Source of the DNA: Chloroflexota bacterium
GTDB taxonomy: Bacteria > Chloroflexota > Limnocylindria > P2-11E
DNA: 17,575 nt
Direction: 5' to 3'
Assembly (NCBI GenBank): GCA_013695575.1
Contig: JACDAF010000186.1
Span: forward strand, 1 to 17,575
A program made the position numbers and the translations under genes. Below the pieces are notes generated by a model. It ran no database searches and was not told where the DNA came from. It saw only the letters and a list, made by a program, of their open reading frames with translations. Within the stretch, counting starts at the first letter, position 1. Each line of letters begins with the position of its first letter. Shown in pieces: positions 7,363-13,845 of this stretch.

Positions 7363-8084
7363 CAGCTGCTCACCAGCGTGCCGACGGCTTCGCCCTTCGC
7401 GGCCCGGACCATCGCACCCTTCGCCGACAGGTCGAACACGATGATCGGGAGGCCGCGCTCCTCCGCGAGCGCGGCGGCGGTCGCGTCCATCACGCTCAGC
7501 CGCTTCTCCAGGAGATCCCGGTACGTGAGCTCGGTGAACTTGCGGGCGCTTGCGTCGGTCTTCGGATCGGCGCTGTACACGCCGTCGACGTGGTTCTTAC
7601 CCATGAGGATGACCTTGGCATCGATCTCGGCGGCGCGGAGCGCGGCGGCCGTGTCGCTCGTGAAGAAGGGGTTGCCGGTGCCCGCGGCGAAGATCACGAC
7701 GATCCCCTTCTCGAGGTGGTGCATCGCCCGTCGCCGGATGTAGGGCTCCGCGACCTCCTCGATCCGCAGGGCCGACTGCACGCGAGTCGGAACACCGATC
7801 GCCTCCAGCTGCGATTGGAGCGCGAGCGCGTTCATGACCATGGCGAGCATGCCCATGTAGTGGGCCGTGGCCTCCTCGATCCCCTGCTCGGCGACCGCGG
7901 CGCCGCGGAGCCAGTTGCCACCGCCGATGACGACGGCCACCTCGACGTCGAGCGAGCGCACCTCACGGATCTCCTCCGCGAGGTACCGGACGTAGCTCGG
8001 CGAGATGCCGAATGTCCGCTCACCCAGGAGCGCTTCACCGGAGAGCTTCAGCAGGACCCGTCTGTACTTCGCCGTCGTGGCCAC
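7362..8084 (-). CDS. pyrH: UMP kinase
   Basis: A 240-residue bacterial UMP kinase of the amino-acid-kinase fold, phosphorylating UMP to UDP with ATP as a hexamer. It has LKLSGEAL at residues 12-19, VIGGGNWLRG at 52-61 (phosphate-binding glycines), FAAGTGNPFFTSDTAAALRA at 132-151, and KNHVDGVYSADPKTD at 163-177, all diagnostic. The length is typical. The frame starts at GTG 8084; an in-frame stop lies close upstream, so the start cannot be much earlier. No strong ribosome site is visible. It is separated from tsf by a 142-base spacer containing small hairpins. Confidence 0.97.
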   Translation of the reverse strand: MATTAKYRRVLLKLSGEALLGERTFGISPSYVRYLAEEIREVRSLDVEVAVVIGGGNWLRGAAVAEQGIEEATAHYMGMLAMVMNALALQSQLEAIGVPTRVQSALRIEEVAEPYIRRRAMHHLEKGIVVIFAAGTGNPFFTSDTAAALRAAEIDAKVILMGKNHVDGVYSADPKTDASARKFTELTYRDLLEKRLSVMDATAAALAEERGLPIIVFDLSAKGAMVRAAKGEAVGTLVSS

Positions 8085-8226
8085 GGCCCGAGTCTAGTGT
8101 CGCGACCCGGAGGTCGGGCGCAGATTCGTGGGCCGGGACGCCGCGGCCAAGGAGCCGAGGAGCACGCGAGGGAGTGCATCCGCAGATGCTCGACCGAGCG
8201 CGCGACGAACGGTGTGGGCGAAGCCC
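8085..8226 (-). other. tsf-pyrH spacer with three small GC hairpins
   Basis: A 142-base non-coding gap in an otherwise overlapping operon. Reading the minus strand, it contains GGGC-TTC-GCCC directly after the tsf stop (8216-8226), GCATC-TGCG-GATGC (8176-8189) and CGACC-TCCG-GGTCG (8103-8116). The last two have loops of the UNCG type closed by C-G, a very stable RNA tetraloop class, and this is true only for the minus-strand transcript. No T-tract follows, so termination is doubtful. It may separate or process the rpsB-tsf and pyrH-frr parts of the mRNA. No clear promoter seen. Confidence 0.45.
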
Positions 8227-8688
8227 TTACGACGTCTTGCCGAGCTCGAACCGAGCGATGCGGCGGACGTGCACGTTCTCTCCGGTCGACGCCGCGAGCG
8301 CCGTCACGAGGTCGCCGATGGTCCTGCCGGCGTCCTTGATGTACGACTGCCCGAGGAGCTCGTCCACGTCGGCGGGCTCCATGGCCGCGACCTGCATCGC
8401 GATCTCGCGCGCCAGGTCCTTGAAGTCCTGGTTGCGCGCGACGAAGTCCGTTTCGCTCGACAGCTCGACCAGAGCGCCGATGCGCCCGCCGGCATGGATA
8501 TACGCCTCCACGGCGCCCTGGTTGGCTTCGCGCTCCGCTGTCTTCGCCGCGCGCGCGAGCCCGCGCTCCTTGAGGAGCGACTTCGCCTTCTCGTAGTCGC
8601 CGGCGGCATCCTGGAGCGCCCTCTTGCAGTCCATGACGCCGGCACCGGTCTCTGTCCGGAGCTTCGCGACCTCCCGCGCGCCGGCCAC
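8227..8688 (-). CDS. tsf: Translation elongation factor Ts, short form
   Basis: A 153-residue EF-Ts that exchanges GDP on EF-Tu. The N-terminal UBA-like part is complete (LRTETGAGVMDCKRAL, residues 10-25). It is followed by AYIHAGGRIGALVELSSETD and TDFVARN at 80-86, the motif that displaces magnesium in EF-Tu, and then REIAMQVAAMEP at 94-105. The C-terminal block LLGQSYIKDAGRTIGDLV plus GENVHVRRIARFELG ends the protein. Compared with the 196-residue Thermus protein, about 40 residues between AAMEP and LLGQ are missing (the segment usually carrying 'IAEKIAEGRLKKYLEEV'). Short forms are, from memory, also found in Dehalococcoides. GTG 8688 lies three bases after the rpsB stop. Confidence 0.95.
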   Translation of the reverse strand: MAGAREVAKLRTETGAGVMDCKRALQDAAGDYEKAKSLLKERGLARAAKTAEREANQGAVEAYIHAGGRIGALVELSSETDFVARNQDFKDLAREIAMQVAAMEPADVDELLGQSYIKDAGRTIGDLVTALAASTGENVHVRRIARFELGKTS

Positions 8689-8691
8689 CCG

Positions 8692-9681
8692 CTACTCGCC
8701 CTCTTTCTTCGTGCCCGGTGCGGGCTTCGCGGGCGCGGAGCCGCTCGCGTCGGGCGCGGGCTGCGCGATCGACTCGTCGGTCGACGGAGCGGTCTCGTCG
8801 GCCGCCGGGCGCCCCTCGGATGCGTCCGCGACCGGCTCCTCGTAGCCCCCGATCGGGTACTCGTCCTCCTCCGGCTCGTAGACGCGCGGCGTCCGCCGCC
8901 CGCGCGGCGCGCCGCCGGCCTCAGCCGCCTCTTCTTCGCCGTCCGTCGCCGTCCGGTAGCCCATGTCCTCGGGAGTTGCCTCCTTGTGCGCGGCGTCGTA
9001 CTCCTGTCGGCCTTCGAGGATCGCGTCGGCCATCTTCTGGCAGATGAGCTTCACCGCGCGGATCGCGTCGTCGTTCGCCGGGATGATCACATCGATGAGA
9101 TCCGGGTCGCAGTTCGTGTCGACCATCGCAACGATCGGGATCTCAAGGCGACGCGCCTCCTCGACCGAGATGTGCTCGCGATGCGGGTCGACGACGAACA
9201 GGCACGTCGGCGGGCGCTTCAGCTCGCGCACGCCCTGGAAGAAGCGGTCGAGCCGGATACGCTCGTCCTCGAGCCGCTGCGCGTCCTTCTTCGGCATCGT
9301 GAGGAAGTCGCCGCGCTCCTTGCGGTCGGTGAGCTCGTTCAGACGGTTGATGCGGCGCTGGATCGTCGTGAAGTTCGTCAGGAACCCGCCCAGCCAGCGC
9401 TGGTTCACGTAGTGCATCCCAGCGCGCTTGGCCTCCTCGGCGATCGACTCCTGGGCCTGCTTCTTCGTGCCGACGAAGAGGACCTGGCCACCGTTCGAGG
9501 AGTGGTCGCGGACGAACGTGTACGCCTCCTCGACGCGCGCGAGCGTCTGCTGCAGATCGATGATGTGGATCCCGTTGCGCTCCATGAAGATGAAGCGCTT
9601 CATCTTGGGGTTCCAACGCCGGGCCTGGTGGCCGAAATGGACGCCCGACTCGAGCAGCTGCTTCATGGTGACGACCGGCAT
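8692..9681 (-). CDS. rpsB: 30S ribosomal protein S2 with long acidic C-terminal tail
   Basis: A 329-residue S2. The conserved body runs to about residue 235: MKQLLESGVHFGHQARRWNP at 6-25, RNGIHIIDLQQT, the QRWLGGFLTNF block at 94-104, DPHREHISVEEARRL, VDTNCDPDLIDVIIPANDDA and a closing helix to about 225. The usual length is 240-260, so about 95 residues form an extra tail rich in Glu, Ala, Pro, Asp and Ser that looks disordered. I start at ATG 9681 because an AAGGGAAG ribosome site lies eight bases upstream; the GTG nine bases earlier would touch that site. First gene of the rpsB-tsf run; S2 often represses its own operon. Confidence 0.96.
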   Translation of the reverse strand: MPVVTMKQLLESGVHFGHQARRWNPKMKRFIFMERNGIHIIDLQQTLARVEEAYTFVRDHSSNGGQVLFVGTKKQAQESIAEEAKRAGMHYVNQRWLGGFLTNFTTIQRRINRLNELTDRKERGDFLTMPKKDAQRLEDERIRLDRFFQGVRELKRPPTCLFVVDPHREHISVEEARRLEIPIVAMVDTNCDPDLIDVIIPANDDAIRAVKLICQKMADAILEGRQEYDAAHKEATPEDMGYRTATDGEEEAAEAGGAPRGRRTPRVYEPEEDEYPIGGYEEPVADASEGRPAADETAPSTDESIAQPAPDASGSAPAKPAPGTKKEGE

Positions 9682-9697
9682 GGCTCTCACTTCCCTT
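9682..9697 (-). promoter_or_regulatory. rpsB: rpsB ribosome-binding site
   Basis: On the minus strand AAGGGAAG is followed by eight bases and then the ATG at 9681. It is the clearest Shine-Dalgarno-like sequence in the window and decides the rpsB start over the upstream in-frame GTG at 9690, which would have no spacing from it. Confidence 0.65.
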
Positions 9698-9717
9698 GTT
9701 CCGCCGCCGCCTACGCG

Positions 9718-9749
9718 AGCGCCCCTTGTCGTTCTCAGGGGAGGGCGCT
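9718..9749 (-). repeat. Inverted repeat in the rpsB leader
   Basis: On the minus strand, AGCGCCC and GGGCGCT form a perfect 7-bp stem around an 18-base loop (arms 9743-9749 and 9718-9724). Inside, CCCCT and AGGGG could pair instead, giving an alternative fold. It lies about 37 bases upstream of the rpsB ATG, where S2 autoregulatory leaders occur in other bacteria. It matches no leader family I recognise. There is no T-tract after it. Confidence 0.4.
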
Positions 9750-9795
9750 GTCCAGGCCGGCGTGTGAAGTACCGGCGTGCGGCCGGTCCAGACCA

Positions 9796-9801
9796 AGTGT
9801 A
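9796..9801 (-). promoter_or_regulatory. Possible -10 box for the rpsB operon
   Basis: TACACT on the minus strand, about 115 bases upstream of the rpsB ATG, fits the TAnnnT pattern of a -10 element. No good -35 box is seen at 16-18 bases, so this is a weak candidate. If real, it gives a leader of roughly 105-110 bases containing the 9718-9749 hairpin and the CCGGCGTG direct repeat (9757-9764, 9772-9779). Confidence 0.25.
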
Positions 9802-9876
9802 GCCCTCCTGGGCACTCGCGGATGAGGGCGAGCGACGATCGGCCAGGGATGCGAATGAAAGCGACGCAACGATCGC

Positions 9877-10776
9877 CTAGGCCGCGACCGTCTCCCTTGC
9901 CGCGCGTCGGGCGACGTCCGCGAGGCCCGCGATGAAGCGCGGATCCGTGTTCGGCATCCGGATGCGTCGGTATCGAAGCCCGTGGGTCGCTGCCTCGGCG
10001 GCCGTGGCCACGTCGAGGTCGTACAGCACCTCGAGGTGGTCCGCGAGGAACTGGACCGGCACGACGATCACATCGCGGGCCCCGCCTTGGGCGATCGCCG
10101 GGAAGAGCTCCTTGAGATCAGGCCGCAGCCACTCCTCCTGCGTGTGTCCGGCGCTCTGGTAGGCCCAGCGCCACGCTCCGGACGCCAGCCCGAGGCGAGC
10201 CGCAACGAGCTCCGCGGTCTCGCGCAGCTGCGCGACGTATCCCGGCTCGGCGTCGAACACGCGCCTCGGCAGGCTGTGCGCGGTGAACACGATCGGGCCG
10301 TCAGGGTCCCGTTCTGCGAGCACGTCCCGCACGAGCGCGGCGAGCGCGTCGACGAACGCCGGCTCGCGGTGCCACGCGCGGACAAGCGTCGTTCTGGTGC
10401 CGCGCGCCGCGGCGGCCTCCTCGAGCGCCCGTCCGTAGCCGGCCATCAGCAATGGCGAGAACTGCGGTGACATGACGACGCCGACCACACTCCCGACGTC
10501 TTCGAGAGCGAGCACGGCATCGGCGATCGACGGCGCGGAGAAGCGCATGCCCGCACGCGCGCGCCACCCGGCACCGAGCTCGACCTCGAGCGCCGAGGCC
10601 TGCGCGCGCGTCCGCTCGACCAGCGGCGACCAGCCGATGCGCTCGTATCGCGCGACGAACTCGCGCACGAGCTCGGCGGCCGGCTCTTTGCCTCCGCGCA
10701 CCCGCGCGAGGTAGCCGGGGACGTCGGCGGCGCCCGACGGCGCGCCGTACGTCATCAGCACGACGCCCGTCGTCAC
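9877..10776 (-). CDS. hemH: Ferrochelatase, coproporphyrin type
   Basis: A 299-residue class II chelatase that inserts ferrous iron into the porphyrin. The catalytic histidine is in TAHSLP (His167) and the conserved glutamate in FLADHLEVLYDLD (Glu249). Their spacing (82) is like that of Bacillus His183/Glu264. The N terminus VVLMTYGAPSG then YLARVRGGKEP follows the Firmicute pattern, where the corresponding tyrosine (here Tyr10) contacts coproheme. There is no cysteine, so no 2Fe-2S cluster. With hemQ in the same operon the likely product is coproheme rather than protoheme, and the name cpfC would then apply. GTG 10776 overlaps the hemE stop as GTGA; it is the last gene of the heme operon. 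Confidence 0.94.
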   Translation of the reverse strand: MTTGVVLMTYGAPSGAADVPGYLARVRGGKEPAAELVREFVARYERIGWSPLVERTRAQASALEVELGAGWRARAGMRFSAPSIADAVLALEDVGSVVGVVMSPQFSPLLMAGYGRALEEAAAARGTRTTLVRAWHREPAFVDALAALVRDVLAERDPDGPIVFTAHSLPRRVFDAEPGYVAQLRETAELVAARLGLASGAWRWAYQSAGHTQEEWLRPDLKELFPAIAQGGARDVIVVPVQFLADHLEVLYDLDVATAAEAATHGLRYRRIRMPNTDPRFIAGLADVARRAARETVAA

Positions 10777-11861
10777 GCCGGGACGGCCTCGGTCTCGCGC
10801 GCGACGAGCTCGACGAGCCGCGCGAGGATCTCCGCGTCCGTTTCGGGAAGGACGCCGTGACCGAGGTTGAAGACGTGGCCGGGGCGGCCACCCGCCCGGC
10901 GGAGGACATCGCGCGCGGCATCGGCGACGACCTCGAACGGCGCGAGGCAGACACCAGGATCGAGGTTCCCCTGGATGCCCAGGTGGTGGCCGATCCGCGA
11001 CCACGCCTCGTCCAGCGGGATCCGCCAGTCGACGCTCACCGCGTCCGGGCACGAGGCCGCGAGCAGCTCCGTGAGGGCGGGGTTGCCGGTAGCGAAGTGG
11101 ATCCGCGGCACGCCGGTGCCGGCGAGCGCCGCGAAAATCCGCGTCGTGTACGGCAGCACGGCTCGCTCGTAGACAGCGGGCGAGAGCGCTCCCGCCCACG
11201 AGTCGAAGAGCTGAATGACGTCCACGCCGCTCTCGATCTGGGCCCGCACGTACCGCATCAGCACCTCCGCGAGCGTCGACATGAGCGCGTCCCACAGCAC
11301 GGGATCCGAGTACAGGAGTGCTTTCGTCCGCGTGTAATCGCGCGAGGGGCGTCCCTCGATGAGGTACGAGGCGAGCGTGAACGGCGCTCCTGCGAACCCG
11401 ATCAGCGCGATGCCGCCCGGAAGGTCGCGCCGGAGCGCGCGGATGGTCTCGAAGAGGTACGGCGTCGCCTCCTGTGCGTCGATGACGCGGAGGGCAGCGA
11501 CGTCGGCCGCCGTTCGCAGCGGGCGCTCGACGATCGGGCCGAGGTCGGCCTGGATATGGAACGGCACGCCCATGCCGTCGAGCGGCAGCATGATGTCGGC
11601 ATAGAGGACCGCTCCGTCGACGCCAAGGCGGTCGACGGGCATGCGCGTCACGCGCGCACACAGCTCGGGCGTGCGCGCGATCTCGAGGATGTCGTGCCGC
11701 TCGCGAAGCGCCCGGTACTCCGCGAGGCAACGGCCCGCCTGACGCATGAACCAGACCGGCGTGCGCTCGATAGGCTCGCGGCGGAGCGCGCGCACCAGCA
11801 GCGGTGCGCTCGATCGTGCACCACCCTCGACCGGGATCGGCCTGGGAGTCGGCGCGCTCAC
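10773..11861 (-). CDS. hemE: Uroporphyrinogen III decarboxylase
   Basis: A 362-residue cytosolic enzyme that removes four acetate carboxyls from uroporphyrinogen III to give coproporphyrinogen III. Signature 1, PVWFMRQAGR, is at residues 35-44. The catalytic aspartate lies in LYADIMLPLD (Asp89). Signature 2 is GFAGAPFTLASYLIEG. The C-terminal conserved NLGHGVLPETD is present. Length is typical with a short extra N terminus of about 18 residues. The GTG start at 11861 shares GTGA with the hemQ stop. Its product feeds coproporphyrinogen oxidase, which is not in this window. Confidence 0.97.
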   Translation of the reverse strand: MSAPTPRPIPVEGGARSSAPLLVRALRREPIERTPVWFMRQAGRCLAEYRALRERHDILEIARTPELCARVTRMPVDRLGVDGAVLYADIMLPLDGMGVPFHIQADLGPIVERPLRTAADVAALRVIDAQEATPYLFETIRALRRDLPGGIALIGFAGAPFTLASYLIEGRPSRDYTRTKALLYSDPVLWDALMSTLAEVLMRYVRAQIESGVDVIQLFDSWAGALSPAVYERAVLPYTTRIFAALAGTGVPRIHFATGNPALTELLAASCPDAVSVDWRIPLDEAWSRIGHHLGIQGNLDPGVCLAPFEVVADAARDVLRRAGGRPGHVFNLGHGVLPETDAEILARLVELVARETEAVPA

Positions 11862-12559
11862 GGCGTCACGCGAACGCTCGCGCCATCGACGCGGTCGAGC
11901 GCATCGGCCAGTGGGAGCGCGCGTCCGACGAAGATCGGCGTCTCGCGCTCCGTGTAGGCGGCCGATTCCGTTTCACGGAGCTCGGCGACGAGCGCGACGA
12001 AGTCACGAACATCGTCGACCTCGAACGCGACGACGAACTCCTGGTCATCGATGCCGAACGAGTAGGCGGTGTGGATCCGCACCTGCGGGTAACGGTGCCC
12101 GACCGCGAAGTGCGCGCCCATGATCCGCGCGCGCTCCTCCTGCGGGAGCGCGTACCAGCGCCGCTGCTTCGTCATCGGGTAGAGCACGAGGTACGCCTTG
12201 TCGCCGGCGGGTCCGGCCGCGGGACGCGCGTGCTCGTTGCCGGCGTGCGCGTGCGAGCCGAGGTACGGGGAGCGGCGCCGCGCCGCCAGGTAACCGTACG
12301 GCCGTGTGCTCCAGGCCCAGAGCTCGGTCGCCGCGAGCCGCGACTCCGCCAGCAGGATGCGCTCGAGATCCTCGACGACCATCCAGAGCAGCAGGTCCGC
12401 GTCGGCGCGCGTTCCCACGAGCGAGTAGGTGTGGGTCGCGACGCCGGAGTCCTGGACGGCTGCGGCGAAGGCGTGCTTGTGCGCATCGCGCTCGCGCCCG
12501 GGCAGGCGCCGCCATTCACTTGGCAGCGCGATCGTGAGGTAGCGATACAGCTCGTTCAC
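11858..12559 (-). CDS. hemQ: Coproheme decarboxylase HemQ (chlorite dismutase-like family)
   Basis: A 233-residue member of the chlorite dismutase structural family in its HemQ branch. HemQ turns coproheme into heme b with peroxide, the last step of the coproporphyrin-dependent route. The YPMTKQR motif at residues 127-133 carries the Tyr and Lys (127 and 131) that correspond to the catalytic Tyr145 and Lys149 of the Staphylococcus enzyme. MGAH at 147-150 gives the probable proximal heme histidine (His150). SFGIDDQEFVVAFE matches the conserved 'GFDDxEW' region, with Phe for the usual Trp. The GTG start shares GTGA with the hemL stop. Its place between hemL and hemE supports HemQ over chlorite dismutase. 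Confidence 0.92.
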   Translation of the reverse strand: MNELYRYLTIALPSEWRRLPGRERDAHKHAFAAAVQDSGVATHTYSLVGTRADADLLLWMVVEDLERILLAESRLAATELWAWSTRPYGYLAARRRSPYLGSHAHAGNEHARPAAGPAGDKAYLVLYPMTKQRRWYALPQEERARIMGAHFAVGHRYPQVRIHTAYSFGIDDQEFVVAFEVDDVRDFVALVAELRETESAAYTERETPIFVGRALPLADALDRVDGASVRVTP

Positions 12560-13845
12560 CCGGCGATCTGCCTGAGCGCCAGAGCGGCCGCCGAGGTGAC
12601 AGTGTCGACGTCCTCGTCGGTGTGCGCGAGCGAGAGGAACAGGCACTCGAGCTGCGAGGGCGGCAGCAGCACGCCGCGCGCGAGCATCGCGCCGTGGAAC
12701 CGCGCGAAGCGCGAGCGGTCGGCTGCCTTGGCGTCGTCCTCGTTGCGGATCGGACCTGGCGCGAAGAACAGCGTGAGCAGCGACGCGACGCGCTGCACCC
12801 GCGCCGGGATGCCGGCGTCGCGCGCCACGCGATCGAGGCCGGCCTCGAGCCGCGCGCCGAGGGATTCCAGGCGCGCGTAGGCGGCGGCGTCGAGGAGCTT
12901 CAGCGTGGCGAGCCCGGCGGCCATCGCGAGCGGGTTCCCGGAGAGCGTCCCCGCCTGGTACATCGGACCGACGGGCGCCACGTGCCGCATGATCGCAGCG
13001 GTCCCGGCGTACGCGCCCACGGGGAGCCCGCCGCCGATGACCTTGCCGAGGCAGACGACATCCGCTCGCACGCCAGTGCGCTCCTGCGCGCCGCCACGGG
13101 CGACGCGGAAACCGGTGATGACCTCGTCGAAAACGAGTAGCGCGCCGGTGCGGTCGCTGATCCGGCGGAGTCCCTCGAGGAACCCCGGATCCGGCGGGAC
13201 GCAACCCATGTTCCCGGCGAACGGCTCGACGACGATCGCCGCCAGCGGCCTCGCCGTCGCGGCCGCTTCGGTCGCGTCGAGATCGTTGTACGCGACCGTG
13301 ACCGTGTCGCGGGTCGCCGCGATGGGGACCCCCGCCGAGTCGGGCAACCCGAGGGTCGCCACACCGGACCCGGCCTTGGCGAGGAGCGGATCGGCGTGGC
13401 CGTGATAGCAGCCCGCGAATTTCAGGATCGGGTCGCGACCGGTGGCGGCGCGTGCGAGCCGGACCGCGCTCAGGCACGCCTCCGTGCCCGACGAGACGAA
13501 CCGCAGCATCTCGACCCCGGGGACGCCTTGGACGACCGTCTCGGCGAGCTCCACCTCGAGCGGGGTCGGTGCCCCGAAGGATGTGCCCCGGCGCGCCTGG
13601 GCCTCTATCGCGGCAACGACATCGGGGTGCGCGTGCCCGGCGATGAGTGGACCCCACGAGCAGACGAGATCGATGTACGACCGACCCTCGGCGTCGCGCA
13701 CGCGCGAGCGGTCGCCGGAGACGATGAAGGGAGGAGAGCCTCCGACCGCGCGGTACGCCCGGACGGGGCTCGACACGCCGCCGGGCATCACGCGCTCGGC
13801 ACGCGCGAGCAGCTCCGCATTCGCCCCGCTCACTCGCGTAGCCAT
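12556..13845 (-). CDS. hemL: Glutamate-1-semialdehyde 2,1-aminomutase
   Basis: A 429-residue PLP enzyme of fold type I that converts glutamate-1-semialdehyde to 5-aminolevulinate, the second step of the C5 pathway. The N-terminal block VMPGGVSSPVRAY is at 19-31. RFVSSGTEACLSAVRLARA is at 115-133, where the usual 'NSGTEATM' reads SSGTEACL. KFAGCYHGH is at 142-150, FDEVITGFR (PLP aspartate 240) at 239-247, and LGKVIGGGLPVGAY with Schiff-base Lys268 at 266-279. Length is normal. The ATG start lies inside the end of hemB (16-base overlap). Confidence 0.97.
   Translation of the reverse strand: MATRVSGANAELLARAERVMPGGVSSPVRAYRAVGGSPPFIVSGDRSRVRDAEGRSYIDLVCSWGPLIAGHAHPDVVAAIEAQARRGTSFGAPTPLEVELAETVVQGVPGVEMLRFVSSGTEACLSAVRLARAATGRDPILKFAGCYHGHADPLLAKAGSGVATLGLPDSAGVPIAATRDTVTVAYNDLDATEAAATARPLAAIVVEPFAGNMGCVPPDPGFLEGLRRISDRTGALLVFDEVITGFRVARGGAQERTGVRADVVCLGKVIGGGLPVGAYAGTAAIMRHVAPVGPMYQAGTLSGNPLAMAAGLATLKLLDAAAYARLESLGARLEAGLDRVARDAGIPARVQRVASLLTLFFAPGPIRNEDDAKAADRSRFARFHGAMLARGVLLPPSQLECLFLSLAHTDEDVDTVTSAAALALRQIAG

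Noticed and set aside
8128..9825. 565-codon plus-strand open frame opposite tsf and rpsB
   Set aside because: Arg- and Leu-rich shadow of two well-identified minus-strand genes, as expected at high GC.
9840..9876. Possible terminator after hemH
   Set aside because: A GCGA/TCGC stem of four bases followed by three T is too weak to call an intrinsic terminator.
11858..12559. Annotation as chlorite dismutase
   Set aside because: Same fold, but the YPMTK motif and heme-operon position fit HemQ coproheme decarboxylase better.
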